Assembly (NCBI GenBank): GCA_027488115.1
Contig: JAIYCG010000026.1
Coordinates: forward strand, 1 to 64,000
DNA length: 64,000 nt
Direction of reading: 5' to 3'
Origin: Comamonadaceae bacterium
GTDB taxonomy: Bacteria > Pseudomonadota > Gammaproteobacteria > Burkholderiales > Burkholderiaceae_C
Of the stretch, positions 44,337 through 52,359 are shown one piece after another. The notes under the pieces were generated by a model. It worked only from the letters and a program-made list of their open reading frames with translations, was not told the origin of the DNA and searched no databases. The translations under genes were made by a program, and so were the position numbers. The stretch's first letter is position 1. Every line of letters begins with the position of its first letter.

Positions 44337-46541
44337 ATGAGTCAAATTCAAACTTCTCCTGCTCAGCTTTCACGTCGCAGTTTCATGGTTGGAACATCCG
44401 CCATGGCCAGCGGTGGTCTTGCCTTGGGCTTTAACTTGTTGTCAACTTCTGAGGCTCTCGCGCAAAGCTCTGAGGCAACACCTGAGATTGGTGTTTGGGT
44501 TGTGGTCAAGCCCGATGACACTTGTGTGGTTCGCGTAGTTCGCTCAGAAATGGGACAAGGCACCCGCACGGGCTTGGCCCAATTGGTGGCCGAAGAATTA
44601 GAGTGTGATTGGTCCAAAATTACTACCGAGTCGCCTACAGCGGGTCAAAACTTAAAGCGCAAGCGCGCTTGGGGTGACATGAGTACCGGTGGTAGCCGAG
44701 GTATCCGTACTTCCCAAGATTACGTTCGCCGCGGTGGTGCGGTCGCTCGAATGATGCTCGTTCAGGCGGCGGCCAATGAATGGAATGTGCCAGCCACAGA
44801 GCTCACAACTTCAAACAGCGTCATTACCCACGCTGCATCAGGTCGTAAGACAACTTATGGCCAGGTGGCTGCGGCCGCGGCCAAGTTGCCTGTGCCCGAC
44901 ATGAAATCGGTTGTTCTGAAGGACCCGCGTACGTGGAAAATTGCTGGTAAATCTGTCAAGCGTTTGGATACGCCAAACAAGCTTAACGGCAAACTCATTT
45001 ACGGTATTGACTTGAAGATGGATGGCATGTTGTGTGCCACAGTCATGGATTGCCCCGTATTTGGTGGCAAGCTTGTAAGTTTTGACGACAGTAAAGTGAA
45101 AACATTGCGCGGGGTGAAAGCCGTGGTGCGCGTTGATGCCTCCACTGTGGCTGTGGTTGCTGATACTTGGTGGCGCGCAAAAAATGCATTGGCGCAACTT
45201 CCTATTGTTTGGGACGAAGGCCCCAACGCCAAAGTCAACAGTGCCATGATTGCAGACCACGTCCGTGAGGGACTCACGGCACGTGGTAATTTTGCGGGCC
45301 GCAATGAAGGTGACGCCATCTCTGTTGTTGCCAATGCTCCCAGAAAAGTCGAAGCCATTTACAGCTCTCCCTTCTTATCACACGCCCCGCTGGAACCCAT
45401 GAATTGCACGGCGCGTTGGACTGCTGACAAGGCCGAGGTCTGGACGCCCACCCAAAACGCAGAGGCCTCCTTGGCGGTGTTGGCCGAAACCGCAGGCTTG
45501 CCCCTGGAAAAGTGCGAGGTCTATGTGACAGATCTGGGCGGTGCATTTGGTCGCAAAGGTGGCCAGCAAGATTTTGTCTCTCAAGCCGTCAAAATTGCCA
45601 AACAGTTTCCAGGCACGCCCATCAAAATGATTTGGACGCGTGAAGAAGATCAAACCCACGATTACTATCGCCCCATTTCTCAGTGCCACATGAAAGCTGG
45701 CCTTGACGACAAAGGCAACTTGGTGGGCATGACCCTTCGGTCTTCAGGTCAGTCCATCAACGCATGGGTGAACCCCTCTGCCATCAAGGATGGCAAAGAT
45801 GAACGCCAGCTTCAAGGCTTCTGGAAAGAGCCTGGCGACGCCCAATTGGGATACACCATTCCGAATTTGCTCACTGAATATGCCATTCGCAACACCCATG
45901 TGCCAGTTGGCCCTTGGCGCGGTGTGAACACCAACCAAAACGGTGTTTACATGGAATGCTTCATTGAAGAAGTGGCTCGGGCCTCAGGCAAAGATTCGTT
46001 GGCGTTCCGTCAAGCCTTGATGCAAAACCATCCCAAGCATTTGCAAGTGCTCAATGCGGCTGCAGAAAAAGGCGATTGGGGTAAGCCTGTCGCCCCTGGT
46101 GTTTTCAGGGGCATTGCTCAGTTTATGGGTTATGGCGCTTATTCAGCAGCGGTTGCAGAAGTCACTGTCAGCCCCAAAGGCGAAGTCAAAGTCTTGCGCA
46201 TGGTGTTGGCCACCAATGCTGGCCATTTCGTCAATCCCCATCAAGTTGCAGCGCAAGTTGAGGGGGGTGTGGTCATGGGTCTTAGCGCTACGTTTTTTGG
46301 CGAATGCACCGTTGAAAATGGCCGCATCAAAGAAAAGAACTTTGACACTTACCAACTGCTCAAACTAGCTCAGATGCCTAAAGTGGAAACTGTTTTGGTG
46401 CCCACTTACGATTTCTGGGGAGGTGTGGGTGAACCCACCATTTGTGTGGTGGCGCCCGCTGTGATCAATGCTATTTCCGCTGCTGTTGGCAAACCCCTGC
46501 GCGATTTGCCTTTGAAGAATGCAGGCTTTAAGTTTGTTTGA
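44337..46541 (+). CDS. iorB: IorB-like molybdopterin subunit with Tat signal
   Basis: A 734-residue molybdenum-cofactor subunit. The Tat leader SRRSFMVGTSAMASGGLALGF indicates export with folded cofactor. Substrate and cofactor motifs include VVRSEMGQGTRTGLAQLVAEELE, KIAGKSVKRLDTPNKLNGKLIYGIDL, VYVTDLGGAFGRKGGQQDFV, APLEPMNCTARW, GPWRGVNTNQNGVYMECFIEE and the C-terminal GVGEPTICVVAPAVINAI with the conserved catalytic Glu in GVGE. It hydroxylates a heteroaromatic ring or oxidises an aldehyde using water. There is no fused cytochrome domain. Being next to UbiD suggests one pathway. Confidence 0.9.
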   Translation: MSQIQTSPAQLSRRSFMVGTSAMASGGLALGFNLLSTSEALAQSSEATPEIGVWVVVKPDDTCVVRVVRSEMGQGTRTGLAQLVAEELECDWSKITTESPTAGQNLKRKRAWGDMSTGGSRGIRTSQDYVRRGGAVARMMLVQAAANEWNVPATELTTSNSVITHAASGRKTTYGQVAAAAAKLPVPDMKSVVLKDPRTWKIAGKSVKRLDTPNKLNGKLIYGIDLKMDGMLCATVMDCPVFGGKLVSFDDSKVKTLRGVKAVVRVDASTVAVVADTWWRAKNALAQLPIVWDEGPNAKVNSAMIADHVREGLTARGNFAGRNEGDAISVVANAPRKVEAIYSSPFLSHAPLEPMNCTARWTADKAEVWTPTQNAEASLAVLAETAGLPLEKCEVYVTDLGGAFGRKGGQQDFVSQAVKIAKQFPGTPIKMIWTREEDQTHDYYRPISQCHMKAGLDDKGNLVGMTLRSSGQSINAWVNPSAIKDGKDERQLQGFWKEPGDAQLGYTIPNLLTEYAIRNTHVPVGPWRGVNTNQNGVYMECFIEEVARASGKDSLAFRQALMQNHPKHLQVLNAAAEKGDWGKPVAPGVFRGIAQFMGYGAYSAAVAEVTVSPKGEVKVLRMVLATNAGHFVNPHQVAAQVEGGVVMGLSATFFGECTVENGRIKEKNFDTYQLLKLAQMPKVETVLVPTYDFWGGVGEPTICVVAPAVINAISAAVGKPLRDLPLKNAGFKFV

Positions 46542-46568
46542 TTGACTTTAGACTTCTTTAAACTCAAT

Positions 46569-47360
46569 TCATCGCCGCAAGGAAGGCCCTTCAATGGGCA
46601 TGCCTTGCGCGCGAGATTTTAAAAATAATTCCAATTGTCTGAGCTCTGGGCTGCCAGGCGCAGGCACTTCGGCTTGAACGCCTGAGTAACAGGCTCTCAA
46701 TCTGCGGTCGATGGAACCCATGCTTTGCCAACTCAATTTGAAAATTGGAAATCCGGTGGGATGACCCGGTGAGATGACATCTGCGCGCATGGTTTTGCCA
46801 ATGTTCAAATCATGGCAATGCGTACAAGCTAAATTCATTCGTCCGATGCGCGTTGTGAAAAGTTTGGCGCCTTCGTTCAGTTCAAGTTGCCACCGCTCTT
46901 TCACTTCCTCCTTCGGTGTCGTTTGAAAATTCAAACCTGCGCTGGTTTGATGTAAGAGGGCGCTGAGAGAGAGAACATCTGCGTTTTCAAGACCTTTGAA
47001 GGGCTGCTGCGTTCGCTCAGAACAAATCAAGATCTGATCTTCAAGGTTAATTAATTTTTGCTGTTTGACAGACCACATGGGAAAGTGCGTTGCGGCTTGT
47101 CGCATTTTGTCAATGTTGCCGTGGCACTTTGAACAGGATGCTTGTCCTGCCCAGAGCACTCTTCCTTGTTCCAGCCACAAGCTCACAGGATTGGTGCTGG
47201 GGTCGTTTTGAATCGCTTTCAGCGAGGGGCTTAAAAAAGCCTGACCACTGAGCTGATTCAAAGGCCCTTTAGGCAAGCTTGAATTTTCTTGTGAAACAGA
47301 TTGAGCCACCGAGAAAAATGGCACACCAAAGAGCAAGTAAAGAGAGAGCAGCCAACGCAT
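46569..47360 (-). CDS. soxA: SoxA, dihaem c-type cytochrome of thiosulfate oxidation
   Basis: A 263-residue periplasmic cytochrome with the signal MRWLLSLYLLFGVPFFSVAQ. Two haem sites are CSKCH (76-80) and CTHCH (179-183). The active-site Cys224 in RRLRACYSGVQAE, the haem-ligating persulfide residue of SoxA, is present, and the tail LELFLKSRAQGMPIEGPSLRR is typical. With SoxX it oxidatively couples sulfur compounds to SoxYZ. Starting at ATG 47360, it begins 4 bases after the soxZ stop; the longer track ORF overlaps soxZ. It is the last gene of the soxXYZA row. Confidence 0.92.
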   Translation of the reverse strand: MRWLLSLYLLFGVPFFSVAQSVSQENSSLPKGPLNQLSGQAFLSPSLKAIQNDPSTNPVSLWLEQGRVLWAGQASCSKCHGNIDKMRQAATHFPMWSVKQQKLINLEDQILICSERTQQPFKGLENADVLSLSALLHQTSAGLNFQTTPKEEVKERWQLELNEGAKLFTTRIGRMNLACTHCHDLNIGKTMRADVISPGHPTGFPIFKLSWQSMGSIDRRLRACYSGVQAEVPAPGSPELRQLELFLKSRAQGMPIEGPSLRR

Positions 47361-47364
47361 GCGT

Positions 47365-47694
47365 TTACAAAACCAATCGCTGTTGCGTTTCACCCATCTG
47401 TCCTGAATCGTCTTTCCAAATGACTTTGACAATGCCGCCTTCTAAAGGCACCAAGACTGGAAAAGCCAAGTACACAGGCGATGTCATCGCTGTTCCAAGG
47501 TCTGCCTCCATGATCAATCGATCATTCAAATAGGCCCTCACGGTGTGGATGATATTTTTTGGGATTTGCCGTCCAGAATCGTCTACACGAAACCCAGAGT
47601 CCATGGGGTGGGCTGCAGACCAGCGAGCTTCTACATGCGCACCAGCTTTAACCTGGCCTGTCAATGCAAGTCGAGTGAGTATGGGAGCGCTCAT
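47365..47694 (-). CDS. soxZ: SoxZ, sulfur-carrier complex subunit
   Basis: A 109-residue immunoglobulin-fold protein without signal peptide. TGQVKAGAHVEARWSAAHPMDSGFRVDDSGRQIPKNIIHTVRAYLNDRLIMEADLG matches the SoxZ core, including the H-P-M-x-S/T-G-F motif. SoxZ dimerises with SoxY and is carried to the periplasm with it. It follows soxY by 6 bases. Confidence 0.93.
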   Translation of the reverse strand: MSAPILTRLALTGQVKAGAHVEARWSAAHPMDSGFRVDDSGRQIPKNIIHTVRAYLNDRLIMEADLGTAMTSPVYLAFPVLVPLEGGIVKVIWKDDSGQMGETQQRLVL

Positions 47695-47700
47695 GTGAAA

Positions 47701-48138
47701 TTAAGAATCATCTAGGCATGCTGTGGATGTGATGACGGTTGGCGCATGGTTGGCGCGCTCACTGCCATCATTGAAATAGGCAACGAGCCATACGGACTGA
47801 CTGGCTGCCAGTCGGAGGCGCGTTTTCAATCTGTACTGAACCGGTTGGTCCAGGATCTTGAGGTGAAGTGCCTCAGGGTTGGGGTTCTCTGGCAAGATCA
47901 CTTTCAGTGCCTTCAGATAAAGACCTGAAGGCGCAGTAATCAGTGCTTCTAACGGAACGGCATTGCCGGTGTCTGCCAACCTTGGAAAAACGAGTTCAAT
48001 GCCATCAGGTGACAACTCATTCAGCGGTTTAGAAATCGCCAATGTGTGCGGCACCGCCAACCAGGTGCCCAAGGCCCATACCATACCGCTTCGTCGCATT
48101 GGGCTGTGTTCATTGAAAGGCGTTGGGGTCTTGCGCAT
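47701..48138 (-). CDS. soxY: SoxY-like sulfur carrier with atypical C-terminus
   Basis: A 145-residue protein with an RR-containing export region (MRRSGMVWALGTWLAVPHTLA) and the SoxY-type beta-sandwich: GIELVFPRLADTGNAVPLEALI, LKALKVILPENPNPEALHL, LKTRLRLAASQSVWLVAYFNDG. Canonical SoxY ends in GGCGG, whose Cys carries the substrate. This protein ends STACLDDS: one Cys remains five residues from the end but the glycine arm is gone. I checked the codons to the stop and see no frameshift. Position between soxX and soxZ supports the identity. Start ATG 48138. Confidence 0.82.
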   Translation of the reverse strand: MRKTPTPFNEHSPMRRSGMVWALGTWLAVPHTLAISKPLNELSPDGIELVFPRLADTGNAVPLEALITAPSGLYLKALKVILPENPNPEALHLKILDQPVQYRLKTRLRLAASQSVWLVAYFNDGSERANHAPTVITSTACLDDS

Positions 48139-48143
48139 TTTGT

Positions 48144-48524
48144 TTATCGCCACGATTGCAGGGTGAAGACCACTTGAGCAATTTGTTCGTTCGACAGAAT
48201 GACCCGAGCTGGCCGAGTCAACTTCAAATCATGCGTGCTTCCAAAGGGGGGCATTAAGGTGTCTGCATTGAACTTGCGTGCATCGACAACCCACTGCATC
48301 AATTCCTTTTCAGAGTATTTCCGACCCACGCCTTGGAGAGACGGTGCAAAATTGCTCGTCAAACCTTGAACGCCAGGCATGTCGTGGCATGCAATGCAAT
48401 TACCATATTGCTTGTTGGTCATCAATTCATAGCCAGAAGTTTTGACTTCGGCAGTTTGTGCAGCGGCGGGTGAAAGAACCACCAGGCCGATGAGCATGCT
48501 AAGCGTAAAAATCTGCAATTTCAT
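48144..48524 (-). CDS. soxX: SoxX, monohaem c-type cytochrome
   Basis: A cytochrome of about 126 residues with the signal MKLQIFTLSMLIGLVVLSPAAAQ. The haem motif is CIACH (43-47), followed by APSLQGVGRKYSEKELMQWVVDARKFNADTLMPPFG with the axial Met91, as in SoxX. It forms the SoxXA complex. The real start is uncertain (candidates 48590, 48575, 48533, 48524); I chose the ATG directly before the signal peptide. It leads the minus-strand sox genes, divergent from paaZ. Confidence 0.9.
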   Translation of the reverse strand: MKLQIFTLSMLIGLVVLSPAAAQTAEVKTSGYELMTNKQYGNCIACHDMPGVQGLTSNFAPSLQGVGRKYSEKELMQWVVDARKFNADTLMPPFGSTHDLKLTRPARVILSNEQIAQVVFTLQSWR

Positions 48525-48597
48525 GTTTTGCATTGTGTCATTGAGTGATTTCGACTGCTGAGTAATTTCTTTCATAGGGATATGAGTCATTATTGTT

Positions 48598-48611
48598 TAG
48601 GGTTTACCCTA
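48598..48611. promoter_or_regulatory. Inverted repeat in the sox/paaZ divergent promoter
   Basis: TAGGGT-TT-ACCCTA is a perfect 6-bp inverted repeat in the gap between soxX and paaZ. It is a candidate operator for either direction; the cognate regulator is not in the neighbourhood. Confidence 0.35.
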
Positions 48612-48736
48612 TGAATTTTTTGTCGTTTGAATTCTAAAAACATGCATAATATTTCCAGTCCGAGCGGTTGGTTAATTGCATTCCTGATGACCTGCTGCAC
48701 GTTTATTGAACTATCAAGCCAGTCAGGACCTTCTCA

Positions 48737-50788
48737 ATGACTACCGTACTCCAAAGTTACATAGCCGGCCGCTGGGTTGGTCGGGAATCTGCACAAGCGC
48801 TACACAGCGCCATCAATGGCCAAGAAATCGCTTTTGCCCATGCTGAAACATTGGACTTTGCGGAGGCCCTTGAATACGGTCGCACCAAGGGGCTGCAAGG
48901 CATGTTGGCCATGGACTTTCAGCAACGTGCTGCGACATTGCGCGCCTTGGCCAAATATTTAGGTGAACGCAAAGAAGAGCTTTACGCTATTTCAGCCCAC
49001 ACGGGTGCGACACGCATTGATTCGTGGGTGGATATTGAAGGCGGTACGGGCACCTTGTTCGCCTATGCTGGCATGGCCGCCAGCGAACTGCCAAGTGGCA
49101 ATTTAATTCACGAAGGCCCCGTCACATCCTTGGGCAAGAAAAACACCTTTGCAGGCACCCATATTTTGGTGCCACGGGGTGGTGTGGCAGTTCACATCAA
49201 TGCCTTCAATTTTCCGGTGTGGGGTTTGTTGGAAAAATTTGCACCCACCTTTTTGGCAGGCATGCCTTGCATTGGAAAGCCAGCCACAGCCACCAGTTAC
49301 TTAACTGAAGCCCTGGTCCGAATGATTGATCAGTCCGGCATTTTGCCCAAGGGCGCATTGCAATTGGTGATTGGCAGCACGGGTGATTTACTTGACCGCT
49401 TGGACGTGGCCGATGTGGTCACTTTCACTGGCTCTGCCGACACGGCTGCCAAGTTGCGCGTGAACCCGAACGTGGTTCGCAACAGCATTCCATTCAACGC
49501 TGAAGCTGACTCTTTGAATTGCGCCATCTTGGCAGACGACGTCACACCGGATGATGAAGAGTTTGATTTGTTCGTCAAAGAGGTGGTTCGTGAAATGACC
49601 GTCAAAGCCGGCCAGAAGTGCACGGCCATTCGACGTGCTATTGTGCCGCGCAAGCACCTTGATGCGCTTGCTGAAAAAATCAAAACTCGATTGTCCAAGG
49701 TGGTGGTGGGAGATCCATCCGTTGAAGGTGTGAAGATGGGCGCATTGGCATCCAAATCACAACAATCAGACGTGGCTGAGCGCGTGGCCTTGTTGCGCCA
49801 GAGTGCTGAGTTGGTTTACGGCGGTGATGCCAATTTCAGCTTGGTAGGCCAGGGCGTGGACAAGGGTTATTTCTTTCAACCCACTTTGCTGTTGTGCCAA
49901 AAACCCTTAAGCACGGACAATGTTCACGACATTGAAGCCTTTGGTCCTGTGAGCACACTCATGCCTTACGACAACATGGAGGATGCGATGGCCTTGGCCA
50001 AGCGTGGCAAGGGCAGCTTGGTGGGTTCATTGATCACCAAGACCCCTTCAGTGGCTGCGCAAGTGGTTCCGCGATTGGCTGCCAATCACGGACGATTGCA
50101 TGTGCTAGATCGCGAATCTGCTGGCGAATCAACCGGCCACGGCTCACCGCTGCCTTCTTTGAAACACGGCGGCCCTGGTCGAGCGGGTGGTGGCGAAGAA
50201 TTGGGCGGTATTCGCGCTGTCACTCACATGATGCAACGTGCGGCTGTGCAAGGTTCACCTAGCATGTTGACGGCGATCACACGCGAGTACGCCCGTGGTG
50301 CCAAAGTCATTGAAACGGGCACCCATCCGTTCAAACGTTATTTTGAAGAGTTGCAAATTGGCGAGTCATTGTTGACAGCATCAAAGCTCATTGGTGAAGC
50401 GGATGTGAAAGCCTTTGGCGAACTCACAGGCGATATGTTTTACATGCACTTTGACGACGAAGCCGCCAAGGCTTCGGCTTTTGGGAAACGAATTGCGCAC
50501 GGCTATTTGGTTTTGTCTGATGCGGCAGGCTTGTTCGTGGTGGCCGAGCCAGGGCCCGTCTTGGCCAACTATGGCTTGGACACTTTGCGGTTTGTGAAGC
50601 CTGTCGGTTTGGGTGACACCATTCAGGTGCGCCTTACATGCAAACGCAAGATTGATCGAAACAAAAAAGACGCCAATGGCCAAGGGCAGGGCGTGGTGGC
50701 TTGGGATGTTGAGGTGAGCAATCAGGACAAGGAATTGGTGGCGAGTTATGACATCCTCACCTTGGTTGCAAAGCAGCATTCAAATTAG
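48737..50788 (+). CDS. paaZ: PaaZ, bifunctional oxepin-CoA hydrolase / semialdehyde dehydrogenase
   Basis: A 683-residue fusion. The N-terminal aldehyde dehydrogenase (1 to about 520) has FNAEADSLN (Glu256) and VKAGQKCTAIRR (Cys295), identical in number to E. coli PaaZ. The C-terminal MaoC hotdog hydratase (about 530-680) has FGELTGDMFYMHFDDEAA and RIAHGYLVLSDAAGLFV. It opens the oxepin-CoA ring of phenylacetate catabolism and oxidises the aldehyde to 3-oxo-5,6-didehydrosuberyl-CoA. No other paa genes are in the window, so it is an isolated copy. Start ATG has AGGACC upstream. Confidence 0.93.
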   Translation: MTTVLQSYIAGRWVGRESAQALHSAINGQEIAFAHAETLDFAEALEYGRTKGLQGMLAMDFQQRAATLRALAKYLGERKEELYAISAHTGATRIDSWVDIEGGTGTLFAYAGMAASELPSGNLIHEGPVTSLGKKNTFAGTHILVPRGGVAVHINAFNFPVWGLLEKFAPTFLAGMPCIGKPATATSYLTEALVRMIDQSGILPKGALQLVIGSTGDLLDRLDVADVVTFTGSADTAAKLRVNPNVVRNSIPFNAEADSLNCAILADDVTPDDEEFDLFVKEVVREMTVKAGQKCTAIRRAIVPRKHLDALAEKIKTRLSKVVVGDPSVEGVKMGALASKSQQSDVAERVALLRQSAELVYGGDANFSLVGQGVDKGYFFQPTLLLCQKPLSTDNVHDIEAFGPVSTLMPYDNMEDAMALAKRGKGSLVGSLITKTPSVAAQVVPRLAANHGRLHVLDRESAGESTGHGSPLPSLKHGGPGRAGGGEELGGIRAVTHMMQRAAVQGSPSMLTAITREYARGAKVIETGTHPFKRYFEELQIGESLLTASKLIGEADVKAFGELTGDMFYMHFDDEAAKASAFGKRIAHGYLVLSDAAGLFVVAEPGPVLANYGLDTLRFVKPVGLGDTIQVRLTCKRKIDRNKKDANGQGQGVVAWDVEVSNQDKELVASYDILTLVAKQHSN

Positions 50789-50867
50789 CCTGCTCAAAAT
50801 CCCCTACGAAAAATGGGCTTAATAGAAAAGCATTTTGGAATTTAGGAAGACTTCATTTCTAATGCCT

Positions 50868-50952
50868 AAATCGTTGGGGAGTAGCTCAATTTCTTCGTGC
50901 TCAGTTAAGCCAAAAGGCGCACGGAGAAATCAACAAATCGTCATTACGAAGT
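50868..50952 (+). ncRNA. yybP-ykoY (manganese) riboswitch aptamer
   Basis: The leader contains both conserved loops: GGGGAGTAGC (50876-50885) and CGTCATTACG (50939-50948). They are separated by a perfect 11-bp arm TTTCTTCGTGC/GCACGGAGAAA (one G-U) capped by GCC-AAAA-GGC. A short closing stem TCGT/ACGA (50871-50874 with 50946-50949) fits P1. It lies about 125 bases before a TerC-family exporter gene, the classic target of this Mn2+ sensor. Confidence 0.9.
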
Positions 50953-51001
50953 TTTTACTTCCGGTTTGTTGGGCATATAACTGATTCATAACAAGCAAAG
51001 C

Positions 51002-51073
51002 AAGACCTTCGATCTCTCGTGTTGCAATTGTCTTTTGGCAATTCAACTTGTTACGATCGTTACTGAAGGTCTT
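51002..51073 (+). promoter_or_regulatory. RBS-sequestering hairpin, expression platform of the Mn riboswitch
   Basis: AAGACCTTC (51002-51010) is fully complementary to GAAGGTCTT (51065-51073), which contains the Shine-Dalgarno of the TerC gene at 51076. The inner part is extended by GATC/GATC and by GTTGCAATTG/CAATTCAAC with one bulge. This long stem would hide the ribosome-binding site in one riboswitch state, implying translational control. Confidence 0.75.
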
Positions 51074-51075
51074 TC

Positions 51076-51783
51076 ATGGAATTGTTCTCAATGCCCTGGT
51101 GGTCAGCATTGCTTGCCATCATTCTCATCGATTTAGTCTTAGCTGGCGATAACGCCATCGTCATTGCACTTGCCGCTCGCGGTCTTCCTCCGGAACATCA
51201 AAACAAAGCCATTATTTGGGGCACTGTGGGCGCTATCGTGGTTCGCTCAGCAATGACTGTTGGCGTTGTATGGCTCCTCAAAATTCCTGGCCTCATGTTG
51301 GTTGGTGGTCTGGGTCTGTTATGGATTGCCTACAAGCTCATTTCGGATACGTCCGATGACGAGCACCAAGGCGTTGGCGCAACCACATTTTGGGGTGCCA
51401 TGAAAACCATCATCGTGGCCGATGCCCTTATGGGGGTGGACAACGTGTTGGGCGTGGCAGGCGCTGCCAATGGCTCGTTTGACCTGGTTGTCATTGGTTT
51501 GCTGATCAGTATTCCGATCGTGGTCTTGGGTAGCAAATTGGTATTGCAATTGGTCGAAAAATGGCCCGTCATTATTCATCTGGGTGCAGCTGTCTTGGCC
51601 TTTACTGCTGCCCAAATGATCATCAATGAAAAACTTTTAGATCCTGTTTTTGATGGTGGCGAAACCATCAACTACTTGGCACGTGGTGCAACTTATATTT
51701 TGGCCATCGTTGGGGTATTGGGCTTGGGCTGGTTAGCAACCAAACGTCAGGCGACATCCAGCACTGAAACCCAATCGATCTGA
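51076..51783 (+). CDS. TerC-family integral membrane protein (YjbE-type), probable Mn2+ exporter
   Basis: A 235-residue protein with about seven hydrophobic helices. Signature acidic/Asn motifs in membrane helices are IILIDLVLAGDNAIVIALAARGLPP and TIIVADALMGVDNVLGVAGAANG, the two DN repeats of the TerC fold. Family members MeeF/MeeY and Alx relieve manganese stress. The riboswitch upstream makes Mn2+ export the most likely role. The gene downstream (26 bases) is probably co-transcribed. Confidence 0.92.
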   Translation: MELFSMPWWSALLAIILIDLVLAGDNAIVIALAARGLPPEHQNKAIIWGTVGAIVVRSAMTVGVVWLLKIPGLMLVGGLGLLWIAYKLISDTSDDEHQGVGATTFWGAMKTIIVADALMGVDNVLGVAGAANGSFDLVVIGLLISIPIVVLGSKLVLQLVEKWPVIIHLGAAVLAFTAAQMIINEKLLDPVFDGGETINYLARGATYILAIVGVLGLGWLATKRQATSSTETQSI

Positions 51784-51809
51784 ACAAATTTTTAAACCAG
51801 GAGAAAAAA

Positions 51810-52265
51810 ATGGAAACATTCATTGTTTACATCGACGACAAGCAATATGCACTCCAACAAATTGTTCCTATGTTGCCTGCCAATGGTTCACAAAATGGCG
51901 CAGCAAATTGGATTTTGATTGGATGCCCGCCAAGATTAAACCGCCACACAGGCAGGTGGTTAACGCATACGGCTCAAAAGAAATGGCGTCAAGAATGGAC
52001 GCAGGAAGCGACCCACGTACTGGTTCATATGCTTCGTGACTTCGGCAACACTGTGTCGGTGCGAACCGTGCAGGGGCCCCTTGTCGAATTTACCAAGCAA
52101 GTGAAAGGGGAAGTGGGCGTTGCGAGAGTGCTCGACGCACGCCGACCTAAATTGTCAGTCAATCTGTCCCCAGTGACTTCAGAGCAACCACAAGAAAAAT
52201 CTACTTGGGCTTTGCCGGGTGGTGTGTTGGCCATGAGTGCAGCCATCGTTATGGCCAGCGAATAA
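51810..52265 (+). CDS. Hypothetical protein, co-transcribed with TerC gene
   Basis: A 151-residue protein I do not recognise. It begins METFIVYIDDKQYALQQIVPML, has a basic central part with many Trp (RLNRHTGRWLTHTAQKKWRQEW), and ends in a single hydrophobic helix (ALPGGVLAMSAAIVMASE) that could be a tail anchor. The middle PRLNRHTGRWLTHTAQ-KWR pattern with DARRPKLSVNLSP looks structured. An AGGAG site 6 bases before the ATG and a strong terminator after the stop support a real gene. It belongs to the Mn-riboswitch transcript. Confidence 0.7.
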   Translation: METFIVYIDDKQYALQQIVPMLPANGSQNGAANWILIGCPPRLNRHTGRWLTHTAQKKWRQEWTQEATHVLVHMLRDFGNTVSVRTVQGPLVEFTKQVKGEVGVARVLDARRPKLSVNLSPVTSEQPQEKSTWALPGGVLAMSAAIVMASE

Positions 52266-52281
52266 AGAACTTTGTAAAATG

Positions 52282-52320
52282 AAAAAAGGCCTTCCAGTGG
52301 TCAACTGGAAGGCCTTTTTT
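52282..52320. terminator. Strong bidirectional terminator between TerC operon and rpoD
   Basis: AAAAAAGGCCTTCCAGT-GGTCA-ACTGGAAGGCCTTTTTT: a perfect 17-bp stem whose A- and T-runs give U-tracts in both directions. It separates the convergent hypothetical gene and rpoD. Confidence 0.93.
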
Positions 52321-52359
52321 TGACGCTGCCTTGATGCAGCGTTAGGCAAACATGCTTGC

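Noticed and set aside
47686-47745. Frameshift at the soxY 3-prime end that might hide a GGCGG motif
   Set aside because: The frame reads cleanly to TAA and the nearby bases do not encode GGCGG in the other frames, so the divergent end is taken as real.
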